13,506 nt of DNA from Nitrososphaeraceae archaeon (GCA_025922715.1 JAICHH010000042.1:1-13506); one strand, 5' to 3'. Shown: positions 6,648-13,409, counted from the stretch's first letter. The notes: a model not told the origin generated them from the letters alone. Numbers and translations: made by a program.

Positions 6648-7790
6648 ATGGTTTCTAAATATTTATTTAGCTCTGAAAGTGTAACAGAGGGTCACCCTGA
6701 TAAAATGTGTGATCAAATTTCTGATTCAATATTGGATGAATTTTTGTCCCGTGATATCAATTCTAGAGTCGCAGTTGAATCATTAACAACTACTGGAACT
6801 GTTTTTGTTGCCGGAGAGGTTACATCTAATGGTTCTGTAGATATTCAAAAAGTAGTTAGAAACACCATAAGGGAAATAGGTTATAATAGAGCAGATTTTG
6901 GATTTGACTGTAATACCTGTGCAGTTTTTACGTCTATCCATGAGCAGAGTAATGATATTTCGCTTGGAGTAAATGCCTCAGAATTAAAAGATCAAGGTGC
7001 AGGGGATCAAGGATTGGTCTTTGGATATGCCACCCAGGAAACGCCAGAACTTATGCCATTACCGATAATCATGGCTCACAAACTTTGTATGAAATTAAGT
7101 GAGGTGAGGAAAAGAAAAGAATTAGATTGGGTGAGACCTGATGGAAAATCTCAGGTTTCGGTAGTATATGAAGATTTTATTCCTAAACGAATTGATACAG
7201 TAGTGCTCTCTACTCAACATTCTCCTGAGGTAGAACTGGATCAGTTACGGGAAGAAATAATTAACAAGGTGATCAGACCCACCTGTGCTGAATGGATAGA
7301 TAGTCAAACCAGATTTATAATTAATCCAACAGGAAGGTTTGTTTTAGGAGGTCCCTCTGCAGATACTGGACTCACAGGGAGAAAGATAATTATAGATACA
7401 TATGGTGGTATGGGGCGACATGGAGGAGGTGCTTTTTCTGGCAAAGATCCTTCAAAGGTGGATCGATCTGCATGCTATATGGCGAGATATATTGCAAAAA
7501 ATATTGTGGCCGCGGAATTAGCTCGAAAATGTGAAGTGCAAATCGCTTATGCTATAGGAGTGGCTGAACCTGTTTCAATTATGGTTGATACATTTGGTAC
7601 AGGTAGAATTGAACAAGAGCAAATTGAGAACAAGGTGAAAAAGAATTTTGATATGCGTCCCTCTAAAATAATAGAAACGTTATCATTAAAAAGACCTATT
7701 TACAAAAAAACTGCTGTTTATGGTCATTTTGGGAGGAACGATCCCTCATTTTCTTGGGAAAAAACTGATAAAGCCCATTTGTTAAAATAA
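6648..7790 (+). CDS. metK: S-adenosylmethionine synthetase, bacterial/eukaryal type
   Basis: Makes S-adenosylmethionine from methionine and ATP, releasing phosphate and pyrophosphate. At 380 residues it matches the bacterial/eukaryal MetK family (usually about 380-400), not the distinct archaeal MAT family. Motifs are SESVTEGHPDKMCDQISDS with the catalytic His16, the signature GAGDQG (117-122) followed by LVFGYAT, the glycine loop GGGAFSGKDPSKVDRS (about 259-274), and the closing RPIYKKTAVYGHFGR. All key ATP-, Mg- and K-binding positions that I can recognise are kept. It follows the Lsm gene by 23 bp and converges with the RIO2 gene. Its product is the methyl donor for the cobalamin methyltransferases nearby, although it is not in their operon. 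The ATG start is clear and no earlier in-frame start is convincing. Confidence 0.96.
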   Translation: MVSKYLFSSESVTEGHPDKMCDQISDSILDEFLSRDINSRVAVESLTTTGTVFVAGEVTSNGSVDIQKVVRNTIREIGYNRADFGFDCNTCAVFTSIHEQSNDISLGVNASELKDQGAGDQGLVFGYATQETPELMPLPIIMAHKLCMKLSEVRKRKELDWVRPDGKSQVSVVYEDFIPKRIDTVVLSTQHSPEVELDQLREEIINKVIRPTCAEWIDSQTRFIINPTGRFVLGGPSADTGLTGRKIIIDTYGGMGRHGGGAFSGKDPSKVDRSACYMARYIAKNIVAAELARKCEVQIAYAIGVAEPVSIMVDTFGTGRIEQEQIENKVKKNFDMRPSKIIETLSLKRPIYKKTAVYGHFGRNDPSFSWEKTDKAHLLK

Positions 7791-7836
7791 CTAAGTTTAA
7801 GATTTTAAATTGAATATAGAATAATGCTATATTGTA

Positions 7837-7850
7837 GACAATTAATTGTC
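7837..7850. repeat. Perfect 14-bp palindrome between convergent metK and RIO2 genes
   Basis: GACAATTAATTGTC is a perfect inverted repeat without a spacer. It overlaps the first two bases of the RIO2 stop codon on the minus strand and lies about 50 bp after metK. It could be a protein-binding site or part of a bidirectional transcript end. In such AT-rich DNA a palindrome of this size may also be chance. Confidence 0.4.
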
Positions 7851-8721
7851 ATTTTAACAGAGTATTATAATATGAATTTTCATCTATAGTTAGATCATAT
7901 TTTCGTCTAAAATATCTTATTATATTATGTAAATCTCTTCGAATAAGAAATTCCGCATTCGGATGTTCCAAAGTCACTGCTTGAGGCCAGTCAATTATCC
8001 AAATATCATTATTTTCGTCTAAAAGAATATTATATTCACTTAAATCGCCATTAATGATTTTTTCGTTATAAGAGATTCTTATTTGTTCAAAAACTTTATC
8101 AAAAATCTCTATAGGGTTAGGTAGATTTCGAATTTCTATTAGGCGTAATCCATTTATCCTATCCATTACTATGGAATGCATAGATCTGAAATAAGGTGTA
8201 GCAATATTCATTTTTGTTGATTTTAATTTGACTAGAAAATCATATTCTCTTTTTGCGGCTTCGATGTTTATTAACAACCAGTTGTTGACATTTTTATTTT
8301 TTTCAAGTGATCTTTTTCGTTTTGTATCTGTAAAACTTATTCTCCCTATTCTAAAGAATTTAACAGCTCTTTGTTGCTGAATTTCTGATATGGCTTCGAC
8401 TACATCCGATTCTTTTCCAATCCCCAGAGAATTTCCTATTCCTAGTATTATTCCTGAATCCACCAATAGTTTCAAAGCATAGACGTCTAATCCTGCTGTA
8501 AGCAATTTAAAACCATTTTGTGTTTTAGATATTAATTTTAATTTTAATAAACTTTCTACTGCATACTTTACCCGATCTTTGTGTAAATTCGAATAAGAAA
8601 GAATATTATGATTATTTATAATTTGATGATGTTTTATAGAAGAAACAAATACTTTCAGAACTCTATATTCCAAATTCTCTAAGTTTTTTACTATACGTGC
8701 AGAGTCTTTTAGTGAAGGCAA
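7849..8721 (-). CDS. rio2: RIO2-type serine/threonine protein kinase
   Basis: A 290-residue atypical protein kinase of the RIO2 subfamily, which in eukaryotes acts as an ATPase in late small-subunit ribosome maturation and is expected to do so in archaea. Residues 1 to about 85 are the winged-helix domain diagnostic of RIO2. The kinase core follows: the nucleotide loop SLGIGKESDVVEA (98-110), the catalytic Lys121 in RAVKFFRIGRISF, the catalytic loop INGDLSEYN with Asp226 and Asn231, and the metal-binding Asp244 in IIDWPQ. The HPNAEFLIRRDLHNI segment is also typical. Asn224 stands where RIO2 proteins usually have His (codon at 8050-8052). The start is TTG at 8721, with an in-frame stop 9 bp upstream, so no ATG is available. 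It diverges from cbiD across a 181 bp shared promoter region. Confidence 0.93.
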   Translation of the reverse strand: MPSLKDSARIVKNLENLEYRVLKVFVSSIKHHQIINNHNILSYSNLHKDRVKYAVESLLKLKLISKTQNGFKLLTAGLDVYALKLLVDSGIILGIGNSLGIGKESDVVEAISEIQQQRAVKFFRIGRISFTDTKRKRSLEKNKNVNNWLLINIEAAKREYDFLVKLKSTKMNIATPYFRSMHSIVMDRINGLRLIEIRNLPNPIEIFDKVFEQIRISYNEKIINGDLSEYNILLDENNDIWIIDWPQAVTLEHPNAEFLIRRDLHNIIRYFRRKYDLTIDENSYYNTLLK

Positions 8722-8760
8722 TTCTTTTCACAATATCTTAATTAGCTGTAAAATTTCATC

Positions 8761-8776
8761 ATCTTTATATAAAGAT
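8761..8776 (-). promoter_or_regulatory. Palindromic TATA element, likely RIO2 promoter
   Basis: ATCTTTATATAAAGAT is a perfect 16-bp palindrome with a TATA core. It lies about 40-55 bp upstream of the RIO2 TTG on the minus strand, suitable for a transcript with a leader of some 20 bases. Its symmetry means it could also be an operator. For the plus strand it is too far from cbiD, which has its own TATA box. Confidence 0.45.
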
Positions 8777-8864
8777 TTCAAATTTATTTCTTTTGTTGTT
8801 GATATATATGTACTATATTATTACTAAAGAACACTATAGTATTTCAAACAGACAAAATTTATAG

Positions 8865-8875
8865 TATATATAAAA
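8865..8875 (+). promoter_or_regulatory. TATA-box promoter of cbiD
   Basis: TATATATAAAA is centred about 33 bp before the cbiD ATG, which predicts a leader of fewer than 10 bases. A small palindrome, CCCTAGGG (8889-8896), sits between the TATA box and the ATG, about where transcription should begin. It stands out from the surrounding AT-rich DNA and could modulate initiation. Confidence 0.5.
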
Positions 8876-8902
8876 TAATTATAAACAACCCTAGGGAATA
8901 GT

Positions 8903-10102
8903 ATGAGTAATGAATCTAATCTGAAAGTCGATAAGAGTGTTGATGATGATGGTGATGAGCTTAAATTGGCAGAAATGGAAGCAGAAGAAGAACTTCCGGT
9001 ACAAATTATTGAAAAACGTAAAAAAGGACTCTTAAGGACTGGATTTACCACCGGTACCTCTGCTACTGCAGCGACTAAAGCAGCGTTATTAACACTCATT
9101 TCATCTCAAATATATAACACAATAGATATTGCTCTCCCAAAAGGTAAAATAGTAAAACTAAAAATTGCATGGACAATTTATTCTCCAAATAGACAGTCAG
9201 TAACCAGTGCAGTAATAAAAGATGCTGGTGATGATCCTGACGTAACACATGGAGCAGAAATATGCTCTACTGTAACTTTGACTAGGCAAAAAGGACTCGT
9301 TGAGATCGACGGGGGATATGGAGTTGGAAGGGTTACTAGGCCAGGACTCGGATTGGAAATAGGTCATGCTGCAATTAATCCTGTTCCAAAAAAAATGATA
9401 GAACAAGTGGTACTCGATGCAGCAAAATTTATACTAACAAACAAAGGCATTAAGGTTATTATATCTGTGCCCAAAGGCATAGAATTAGCAAAAAAAACAG
9501 ATAATCCAAGATTAGGGATAATAGGAGGAATATCTATTTTGGGAACTACAGGAATAGTATTTCCTTATTCTACTTCTTCATTCGCAGCATCGATTAGACA
9601 AAGTTTAGATGTTGCCATATCACTTGGTACCGAGGTAGTGGTATTGACAACTGGTGGAAGAAGTGAAGATTATATTAAAAATCTTTATAAATCTCTTCCT
9701 GATTATGCCTTTATCCAGATGGGTGATTTCTCTGGATATACAATTAAACAATGTGCAAATAGAAACATAAAAAAAATTATTATAGCTGGATTTATTGGAA
9801 AGCTAAGTAAAATGGCTATGGGAATAAAACAAACACATGTACGTGGTTCCCATGTTAGTATGGACTATATGGCTAATTTAGCATCATTGTGTGTGAATTC
9901 CAAAAATATTATAAACGACATAAAAAATGCGAATACGGCAAGACACGTATCTGAAATAATAATTCAAAACAATGTCAAAAATTTTTTTGATTTATTATGC
10001 AAACAAGTTTATTTAGAAATGTCTAACCATTCCAACAAATCAATGGAAATTGAGGTTGTTATGTTTGGATTTGACGGTAAAATATCAGGTAAATATCCGT
10101 AA
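8903..10102 (+). CDS. cbiD: Cobalt-precorrin-5B C1-methyltransferase (CbiD)
   Basis: SAM-dependent methylation at C-1 of the corrin ring in the anaerobic (early cobalt insertion) cobalamin pathway. The core begins at LLRTGFTTGTSATAATKAA (43-61), the defining CbiD motif. It continues with DPDVTHGAEI, the GYGVGRVTRPGLGLEIGHAAINPVP-like stretch (residues about 138-162), PRLGIIGGISILGTTGIV, and a C-terminal part with VVLTTGGRSEDY, IIIAGFIGKLSKMAMG and HVRGSHVSMDYMA. The protein has 399 residues against a usual length near 360. The difference is an acidic N-terminal extension of about 40 residues (DDDGDE, MEAEEEL) without known function. ATG at 8903 agrees with the TATA box; starting at Met25 would remove half of the extension. 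It is the first of four cobalamin genes, but a 157 bp gap with its own likely promoter separates it from cbiG. Confidence 0.95.
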   Translation: MSNESNLKVDKSVDDDGDELKLAEMEAEEELPVQIIEKRKKGLLRTGFTTGTSATAATKAALLTLISSQIYNTIDIALPKGKIVKLKIAWTIYSPNRQSVTSAVIKDAGDDPDVTHGAEICSTVTLTRQKGLVEIDGGYGVGRVTRPGLGLEIGHAAINPVPKKMIEQVVLDAAKFILTNKGIKVIISVPKGIELAKKTDNPRLGIIGGISILGTTGIVFPYSTSSFAASIRQSLDVAISLGTEVVVLTTGGRSEDYIKNLYKSLPDYAFIQMGDFSGYTIKQCANRNIKKIIIAGFIGKLSKMAMGIKQTHVRGSHVSMDYMANLASLCVNSKNIINDIKNANTARHVSEIIIQNNVKNFFDLLCKQVYLEMSNHSNKSMEIEVVMFGFDGKISGKYP

Positions 10103-10109
10103 TAATTAA

Positions 10110-10115
10110 TTTTTT
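10110..10115 (+). terminator. T6 run after cbiD
   Basis: Six T residues begin 8 bp after the cbiD stop codon. With the promoter-like element further down the 157 bp gap, this suggests cbiD may be transcribed separately from cbiG-cbiX-cbiC. Support is the T-run alone. Confidence 0.35.
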
Positions 10116-10203
10116 AAATACAAAATACTTTAATAAATAATTTTTATCGAAGATTTACTTGGTTCTGTTTAGAAGATTTAGGATGTGTATTGGTTAATCA
10201 GAA

Positions 10204-10215
10204 ATTTATTTATTA
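10204..10215 (+). promoter_or_regulatory. Possible TATA element upstream of cbiG
   Basis: TTTATTTATTAA lies about 50 bp before the cbiG TTG and would give a leader of about 25 bases. The whole gap is AT-rich, so other elements are possible, including TAATTAATAA at 10241-10250, which seems too close to the start. Confidence 0.3.
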
Positions 10216-10259
10216 AAATATGCAAAGAATTAATTTTGACTAATTAATAACCAAAACAA

Positions 10260-11327
10260 TTGAAAGAGAAAATTGCAGTTATCGCCATAACAAAAAATGG
10301 TATAAGAATAGCTAGAGTTATCAAAAAAAATATTATTAATGCCGAGATATATGTTCCTCAAAAGTTTTATAATGAGGATTCTACTATTATTTGGTTTGAA
10401 GAAACTACTCAGAAAAAAATCTCAGACCTTTTTAAATCATACGATGCTTTGATTTGTATTTTTTCTTTAGGGGCGGTAATAAGATTAATTTCAAAGCTTT
10501 TGAAGGATAAAAAAACTGACCCTGCTATTTTAGTCATTGATGATAAAGCAACGTTTGTTATTAGTACTCTTTCTGGACATTTAGGTGGAGCCAATGCATT
10601 ATCAAGATATATTGCTGCCTTTCTAAATTCCCTACCCGTGATAACTACTGCTGCTGACGTAAATAAAACCATTAGTGTAGATTTAATTGGTAACGAATTA
10701 GGATGGGTTATCGATAACTATGAAAATGTCACAAAAGTTAGTGCACATATGGTTAACGAAGAAAAAATAGCGATCTTCCAAGATGTGGGTGAGCGTACAT
10801 GGTGGAATACCGAAAACTTTCCATCCAATGTTGTTATAATTAAAGATATTAAGAATATCAAAGACGATTTATATAAAGGAGGAATAGTTATTACAGACAA
10901 AATAATTACAGATAATGAAATTCTATTCAAATCAGTAATATATCGACCTAAAACTTTAGTAATTGGTCTAGGCCTACATTGGGATACAACAAAAGAAGAT
11001 ATTCTAAATGGGATTAAGGCTATTTTCGAGAAAAATGGTCTGAGCTTTGCCTCGATCCAAAGTCTTTCTTCTATTAAAAAGAAAATCCCAGTCAAGGGAT
11101 TGGATGAATTCTCCAAAGAATTTCATATTCCTTTATATCTTTATGAAAAAGAAGAACTAGAGCAAATTTCGGTCCCTAATCCGTCTGCCACAGTCAAGAA
11201 ATTTGAAGGAATTCCTAGTGTTTCTGAAGCATCATCAATATTACATTCTCATGGTACCTTAATTATCCCAAAACAAAAATTTCCTCCTAATCTAACTATA
11301 GCAGTATGCAGGGTGAATTCTCAATGA
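10260..11327 (+). CDS. cbiG: Cobalt-precorrin 5A hydrolase (CbiG)
   Basis: Opens the delta-lactone of cobalt-precorrin-5A and releases the C-20 fragment as acetaldehyde, the step just before CbiD. At 355 residues it has the full two-domain layout. The N-terminal and middle domains contain IFSLGAVIR (67-75), DPAILVIDD and the hallmark LSGHLGGANALSR (104-116), followed by PVITTAADVN. The C-terminal CbiG domain (about 232-353) starts at LVIGLGLHWDTT and contains PVKGLDEFSKEF, PNPSATVKKFEGIPSVSEASSIL and a closing ITIAVCRV-like strand. The first in-frame start is TTG at 10260. The last codon overlaps the start of cbiX in an ATGA arrangement, so the two are translationally coupled. Identification is firm; the start is moderately sure. 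Confidence 0.94.
   Translation: MKEKIAVIAITKNGIRIARVIKKNIINAEIYVPQKFYNEDSTIIWFEETTQKKISDLFKSYDALICIFSLGAVIRLISKLLKDKKTDPAILVIDDKATFVISTLSGHLGGANALSRYIAAFLNSLPVITTAADVNKTISVDLIGNELGWVIDNYENVTKVSAHMVNEEKIAIFQDVGERTWWNTENFPSNVVIIKDIKNIKDDLYKGGIVITDKIITDNEILFKSVIYRPKTLVIGLGLHWDTTKEDILNGIKAIFEKNGLSFASIQSLSSIKKKIPVKGLDEFSKEFHIPLYLYEKEELEQISVPNPSATVKKFEGIPSVSEASSILHSHGTLIIPKQKFPPNLTIAVCRVNSQ
11311..11316 (+). promoter_or_regulatory. Shine-Dalgarno site for cbiX, inside the end of cbiG
   Basis: GGGTGA ends 7 bases before the ATG at 11324 and matches the archaeal anti-Shine-Dalgarno sequence (GGTGA core). It decides the cbiX start in favour of 11324 over the in-frame ATG at 11306, which lies upstream of the site. 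It is one of the few clear ribosome binding sites in the window. Confidence 0.6.
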
Positions 11328-12079
11328 AAAAGGCACTTTTGATAATAGATAGAGGAAGTAAAGAAGTGGAAGTGCAGGCTGAATTATTTAAAATATCAAC
11401 TCAAGCTAAAGAAAAAGGAGGATATATCTATTCAAATTTCTGTTTTCTTGAAGTGATACCTCCATATATTGATGAAGGAATTAGAAACTGTATCAAGGAA
11501 AATGTTGATTTGATAACTGTTATGCCTTATTTTCTGTACCCTGGACTGAAATTAAAAGATGCCGTTCAGAAAACTGCAGCAATTTCTAAAGAGAACGGAG
11601 TCAAATTAGTTATTACAAAACCTCTTTGTTATTCTGAAGTTCTTAAATTTGTAATAATGGATAGATTAACAAAATTAAAGCTTGATAATAATATTCAACT
11701 TAAAGATAAAGAGTGCGATGTTCTTGTTATTGGTCATGGAAGCTCTGATAGAAGAGCAACAGAGGCTTTCATTTTTACTATTAATAGTATAAAACGCTTT
11801 TATAGAAATGTGGATTATTGCTTTCTCGAATTAGCAGGACCTACGATACAAGAAGGTATTAACTCTGTTATTCAAAAAAATCCAAAAATTGTCTTAATAA
11901 TGCCTTATTTTTTACATAAAGGTATACATATTAAAAATGACGTAATTAAAGAAGTTAAAAATGCATTAAACAACCATTCTTTTTCTAATATTCTTATTGC
12001 AGATCATATTGGAGTTGATGACAAAATGGTAAACCTTATTTTGCAGCGGGCAAATGAAGTTGAAAAAAAAATTGTATAA
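11324..12079 (+). CDS. cbiX: Sirohydrochlorin cobaltochelatase (CbiX), fused two-domain form
   Basis: Inserts Co2+ into sirohydrochlorin, the entry step of the anaerobic cobalamin pathway. Its 251 residues hold two tandem CbiX domains, whereas typical archaeal CbiX(S) is about 120-130 residues and works as a homodimer. The C-terminal half has a complete site: His138 in VIGHGSSDRRA and His202 in MPYFLHKGIHIKND. The N-terminal half has the same fold signals, but both histidines are replaced: Arg10 in LIIDRGSKE and Lys76 in MPYFLYPGLKLKDA. The N-half therefore looks like a structural partner. A sirohydrochlorin ferrochelatase role (SirB-like, for sirohaem) is the main alternative; the cbi neighbours favour cobalt. 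Its ATG overlaps the cbiG stop (ATGA), with a Shine-Dalgarno site ahead. An in-frame ATG at 11306 would add six residues. Confidence 0.9.
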   Translation: MKKALLIIDRGSKEVEVQAELFKISTQAKEKGGYIYSNFCFLEVIPPYIDEGIRNCIKENVDLITVMPYFLYPGLKLKDAVQKTAAISKENGVKLVITKPLCYSEVLKFVIMDRLTKLKLDNNIQLKDKECDVLVIGHGSSDRRATEAFIFTINSIKRFYRNVDYCFLELAGPTIQEGINSVIQKNPKIVLIMPYFLHKGIHIKNDVIKEVKNALNNHSFSNILIADHIGVDDKMVNLILQRANEVEKKIV

Positions 12080-12086
12080 GAAAGAA

Positions 12087-12749
12087 ATGACTGAGAATCC
12101 TGATAATCGATCTATGTCAATGAAATCATTTGATATTGAAAAAAACAGCTTTGACATAATAGAGAGGGAAATTGGAGAACATACATACATTCACGAATTT
12201 GAATGGAATATTGTTAGACGAGTAATTCATGCTACTGCAGATTTTGACTTTGCTAGCAAAGAAAAACTCTTGTTTAATAATGATCCTATTAAGTCTGGGT
12301 TTCAAGCAATTGAAAATAAAGGTACTATCATAACTGATGTAGAAATGGTACGAGCAGGAATTTCACAAAATTCACTCTCTAAACTTAATTTAAAGTGTAT
12401 TTGCAAAATCTCTGATAGTAATATCATTAATGAATCTAAGAAACATAATAAAACACGAGCGCAAACTGCCATGCGTAATTTGGCACAGGAAATGAACGGA
12501 GGAATAATTGTAATAGGGAATGCTCCAACTGCATTACATGAAGTCATTAGTATGATTAATGAAAAAATAACAATTCCATCTTTAGTAATTGGTGTGCCTG
12601 TAGGATTTGTTTCTGCAGTCGAATCAAAAATAGAACTCTCTAAAAGTGGTATTCCTCATATCACTAATATAGGTAGAAAAGGAGGAAGTTCTGTAGCATC
12701 TTCAATTACAAATGCATTAATGTTATTATATTTACATAAAACGAAATAA
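12087..12749 (+). CDS. cbiC: Cobalt-precorrin-8 methylmutase (CbiC/CobH)
   Basis: Moves the methyl group from C-11 to C-12 in cobalt-precorrin-8, giving cobyrinic acid. A protein of 220 residues, normal for the family. Visible features are the opening SFDIIEREIG, the catalytic His48 in RRVIHATADFDFA, TDVEMVRAGIS, the substrate-binding TRAQTAMR, IVIGNAPTALHEV (141-153), LVIGVPVGFVSAVESK, and the closing NIGRKGGSSVASSITNALM. ATG at 12087 lies 8 bp after the cbiX stop. An in-frame ATG at 12054 would overlap cbiX by 26 bp and add a lysine-rich 11 residues not expected in the family, so 12087 is preferred; Met10 and Met12 are further possibilities. It is the last recognised cobalamin gene of the cbiG-cbiX-cbiC run. 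Confidence 0.94.
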   Translation: MTENPDNRSMSMKSFDIEKNSFDIIEREIGEHTYIHEFEWNIVRRVIHATADFDFASKEKLLFNNDPIKSGFQAIENKGTIITDVEMVRAGISQNSLSKLNLKCICKISDSNIINESKKHNKTRAQTAMRNLAQEMNGGIIVIGNAPTALHEVISMINEKITIPSLVIGVPVGFVSAVESKIELSKSGIPHITNIGRKGGSSVASSITNALMLLYLHKTK

Positions 12750-12763
12750 TATAAATCGTTTCC

Positions 12764-13264
12764 TTGAAATTTAAATATAAGCAAAATCTTAAAAACTATG
12801 CTCATATTAATCAAACATTGAAAGAACTTACCACTGAAATTCAAATAAATTCAAACCCCGAAATATTATGGAAGGTAATTACCGATTTTAAAAATTATTA
12901 TCAATGGAATCCTATAATTCAAAAAATTATAGGAGAACCTTTAATTGGAAATGAATTAGAAATCCATCTACGTACCGTAGGAGGAAAGAATCGAGTATAT
13001 CACCCAAAAGTTATTAAAATTACTCCTAACCACGAATTAAGATGGAAAGGTACATTCTTTTTCTCACAATTATTTTCAGGTGAAAGAATTTTTCTAATTG
13101 AAAAACTTTCTGAAAATAACGTCAATTTTGTGAATAAGGAAATATTTTCGGGCATAGGTGTCAGGTTTACTACCCAAAAAATGGAAGATGATATTCTTGC
13201 AAGTTTTAAAAAAATGAACGATGCATTAAAAAAAAATATAGAGCAATCGTTAAAAAAGATATAA
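12764..13264 (+). CDS. SRPBCC (START/polyketide cyclase-like) family protein
   Basis: A 166-residue protein with the SRPBCC helix-grip fold, a hydrophobic cavity that binds small lipophilic ligands. The fold begins near residue 25: EIQINSNPEILWKVITDFKNYYQWNPII is the classic opening strand and helix, followed by GEPLIGNELEIHL, a Pro-Lys-Val strand, NHELRWKGTF, and the long C-terminal helix with FKKMNDALKKNIEQ. No catalytic residues can be named, so ligand and activity are unknown. The start is probably TTG at 12764, 14 bp after the cbiC stop, so it may be co-transcribed with the cobalamin genes. The first 20 or so residues are basic and not part of the domain, so a later start is possible, though no in-frame ATG occurs there. 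Confidence 0.82.
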   Translation: MKFKYKQNLKNYAHINQTLKELTTEIQINSNPEILWKVITDFKNYYQWNPIIQKIIGEPLIGNELEIHLRTVGGKNRVYHPKVIKITPNHELRWKGTFFFSQLFSGERIFLIEKLSENNVNFVNKEIFSGIGVRFTTQKMEDDILASFKKMNDALKKNIEQSLKKI

Positions 13265-13280
13265 ATCTTAAAACCAATTT

Positions 13281-13312
13281 CTAATTAATAAATTATTTAG
13301 GTAATTAATTAG
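13281..13312 (+). repeat. AT-rich inverted repeat after the SRPBCC gene
   Basis: Nine-base perfect arms, CTAATTAAT at 13281-13289 and ATTAATTAG at 13304-13312, flank a 14-base loop. They lie 17 bp after the SRPBCC stop codon in the 145 bp gap before the DUF427 gene. It could be a weak terminator hairpin or a regulator site; the arms are almost pure A/T, so chance is possible. Confidence 0.35.
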
Positions 13313-13409
13313 TAAGATTGAGTGGTCATATAATCTTATATCAAGATAAGTTATATTGTAAAGGTTTAGTAAAGGAATGTTTTAAAGGAGAATAATCTTT
13401 AACCTAAAT

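Noticed and set aside
8722..8902. Cobalamin riboswitch ahead of cbiD
   Set aside because: No B12-box-like sequence or extended structured leader is visible. The TATA box leaves a leader of fewer than 10 bases, and cobalamin riboswitches are mainly bacterial.
8824..9099. Minus-strand open frame of 91 codons over the cbiD promoter and 5' end
   Set aside because: It lies antisense to the clear CbiD core motif, is Ser/Val-rich and low in complexity, and matches no family.
10718..11116. Minus-strand open frame of 132 codons inside cbiG
   Set aside because: It is entirely antisense to conserved CbiG coding sequence, and its translation shows no domain signal.
11966..12190. Minus-strand frame across the cbiX/cbiC junction
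   Set aside because: It is antisense to both genes, with a hydrophobic translation from A/T-rich sequence and no supporting motif.
13384..13390. AAAGGAG as the ribosome binding site of the DUF427 gene
   Set aside because: It ends 19 bases before the ATG, too far for normal pairing, and there is no nearer in-frame start codon.
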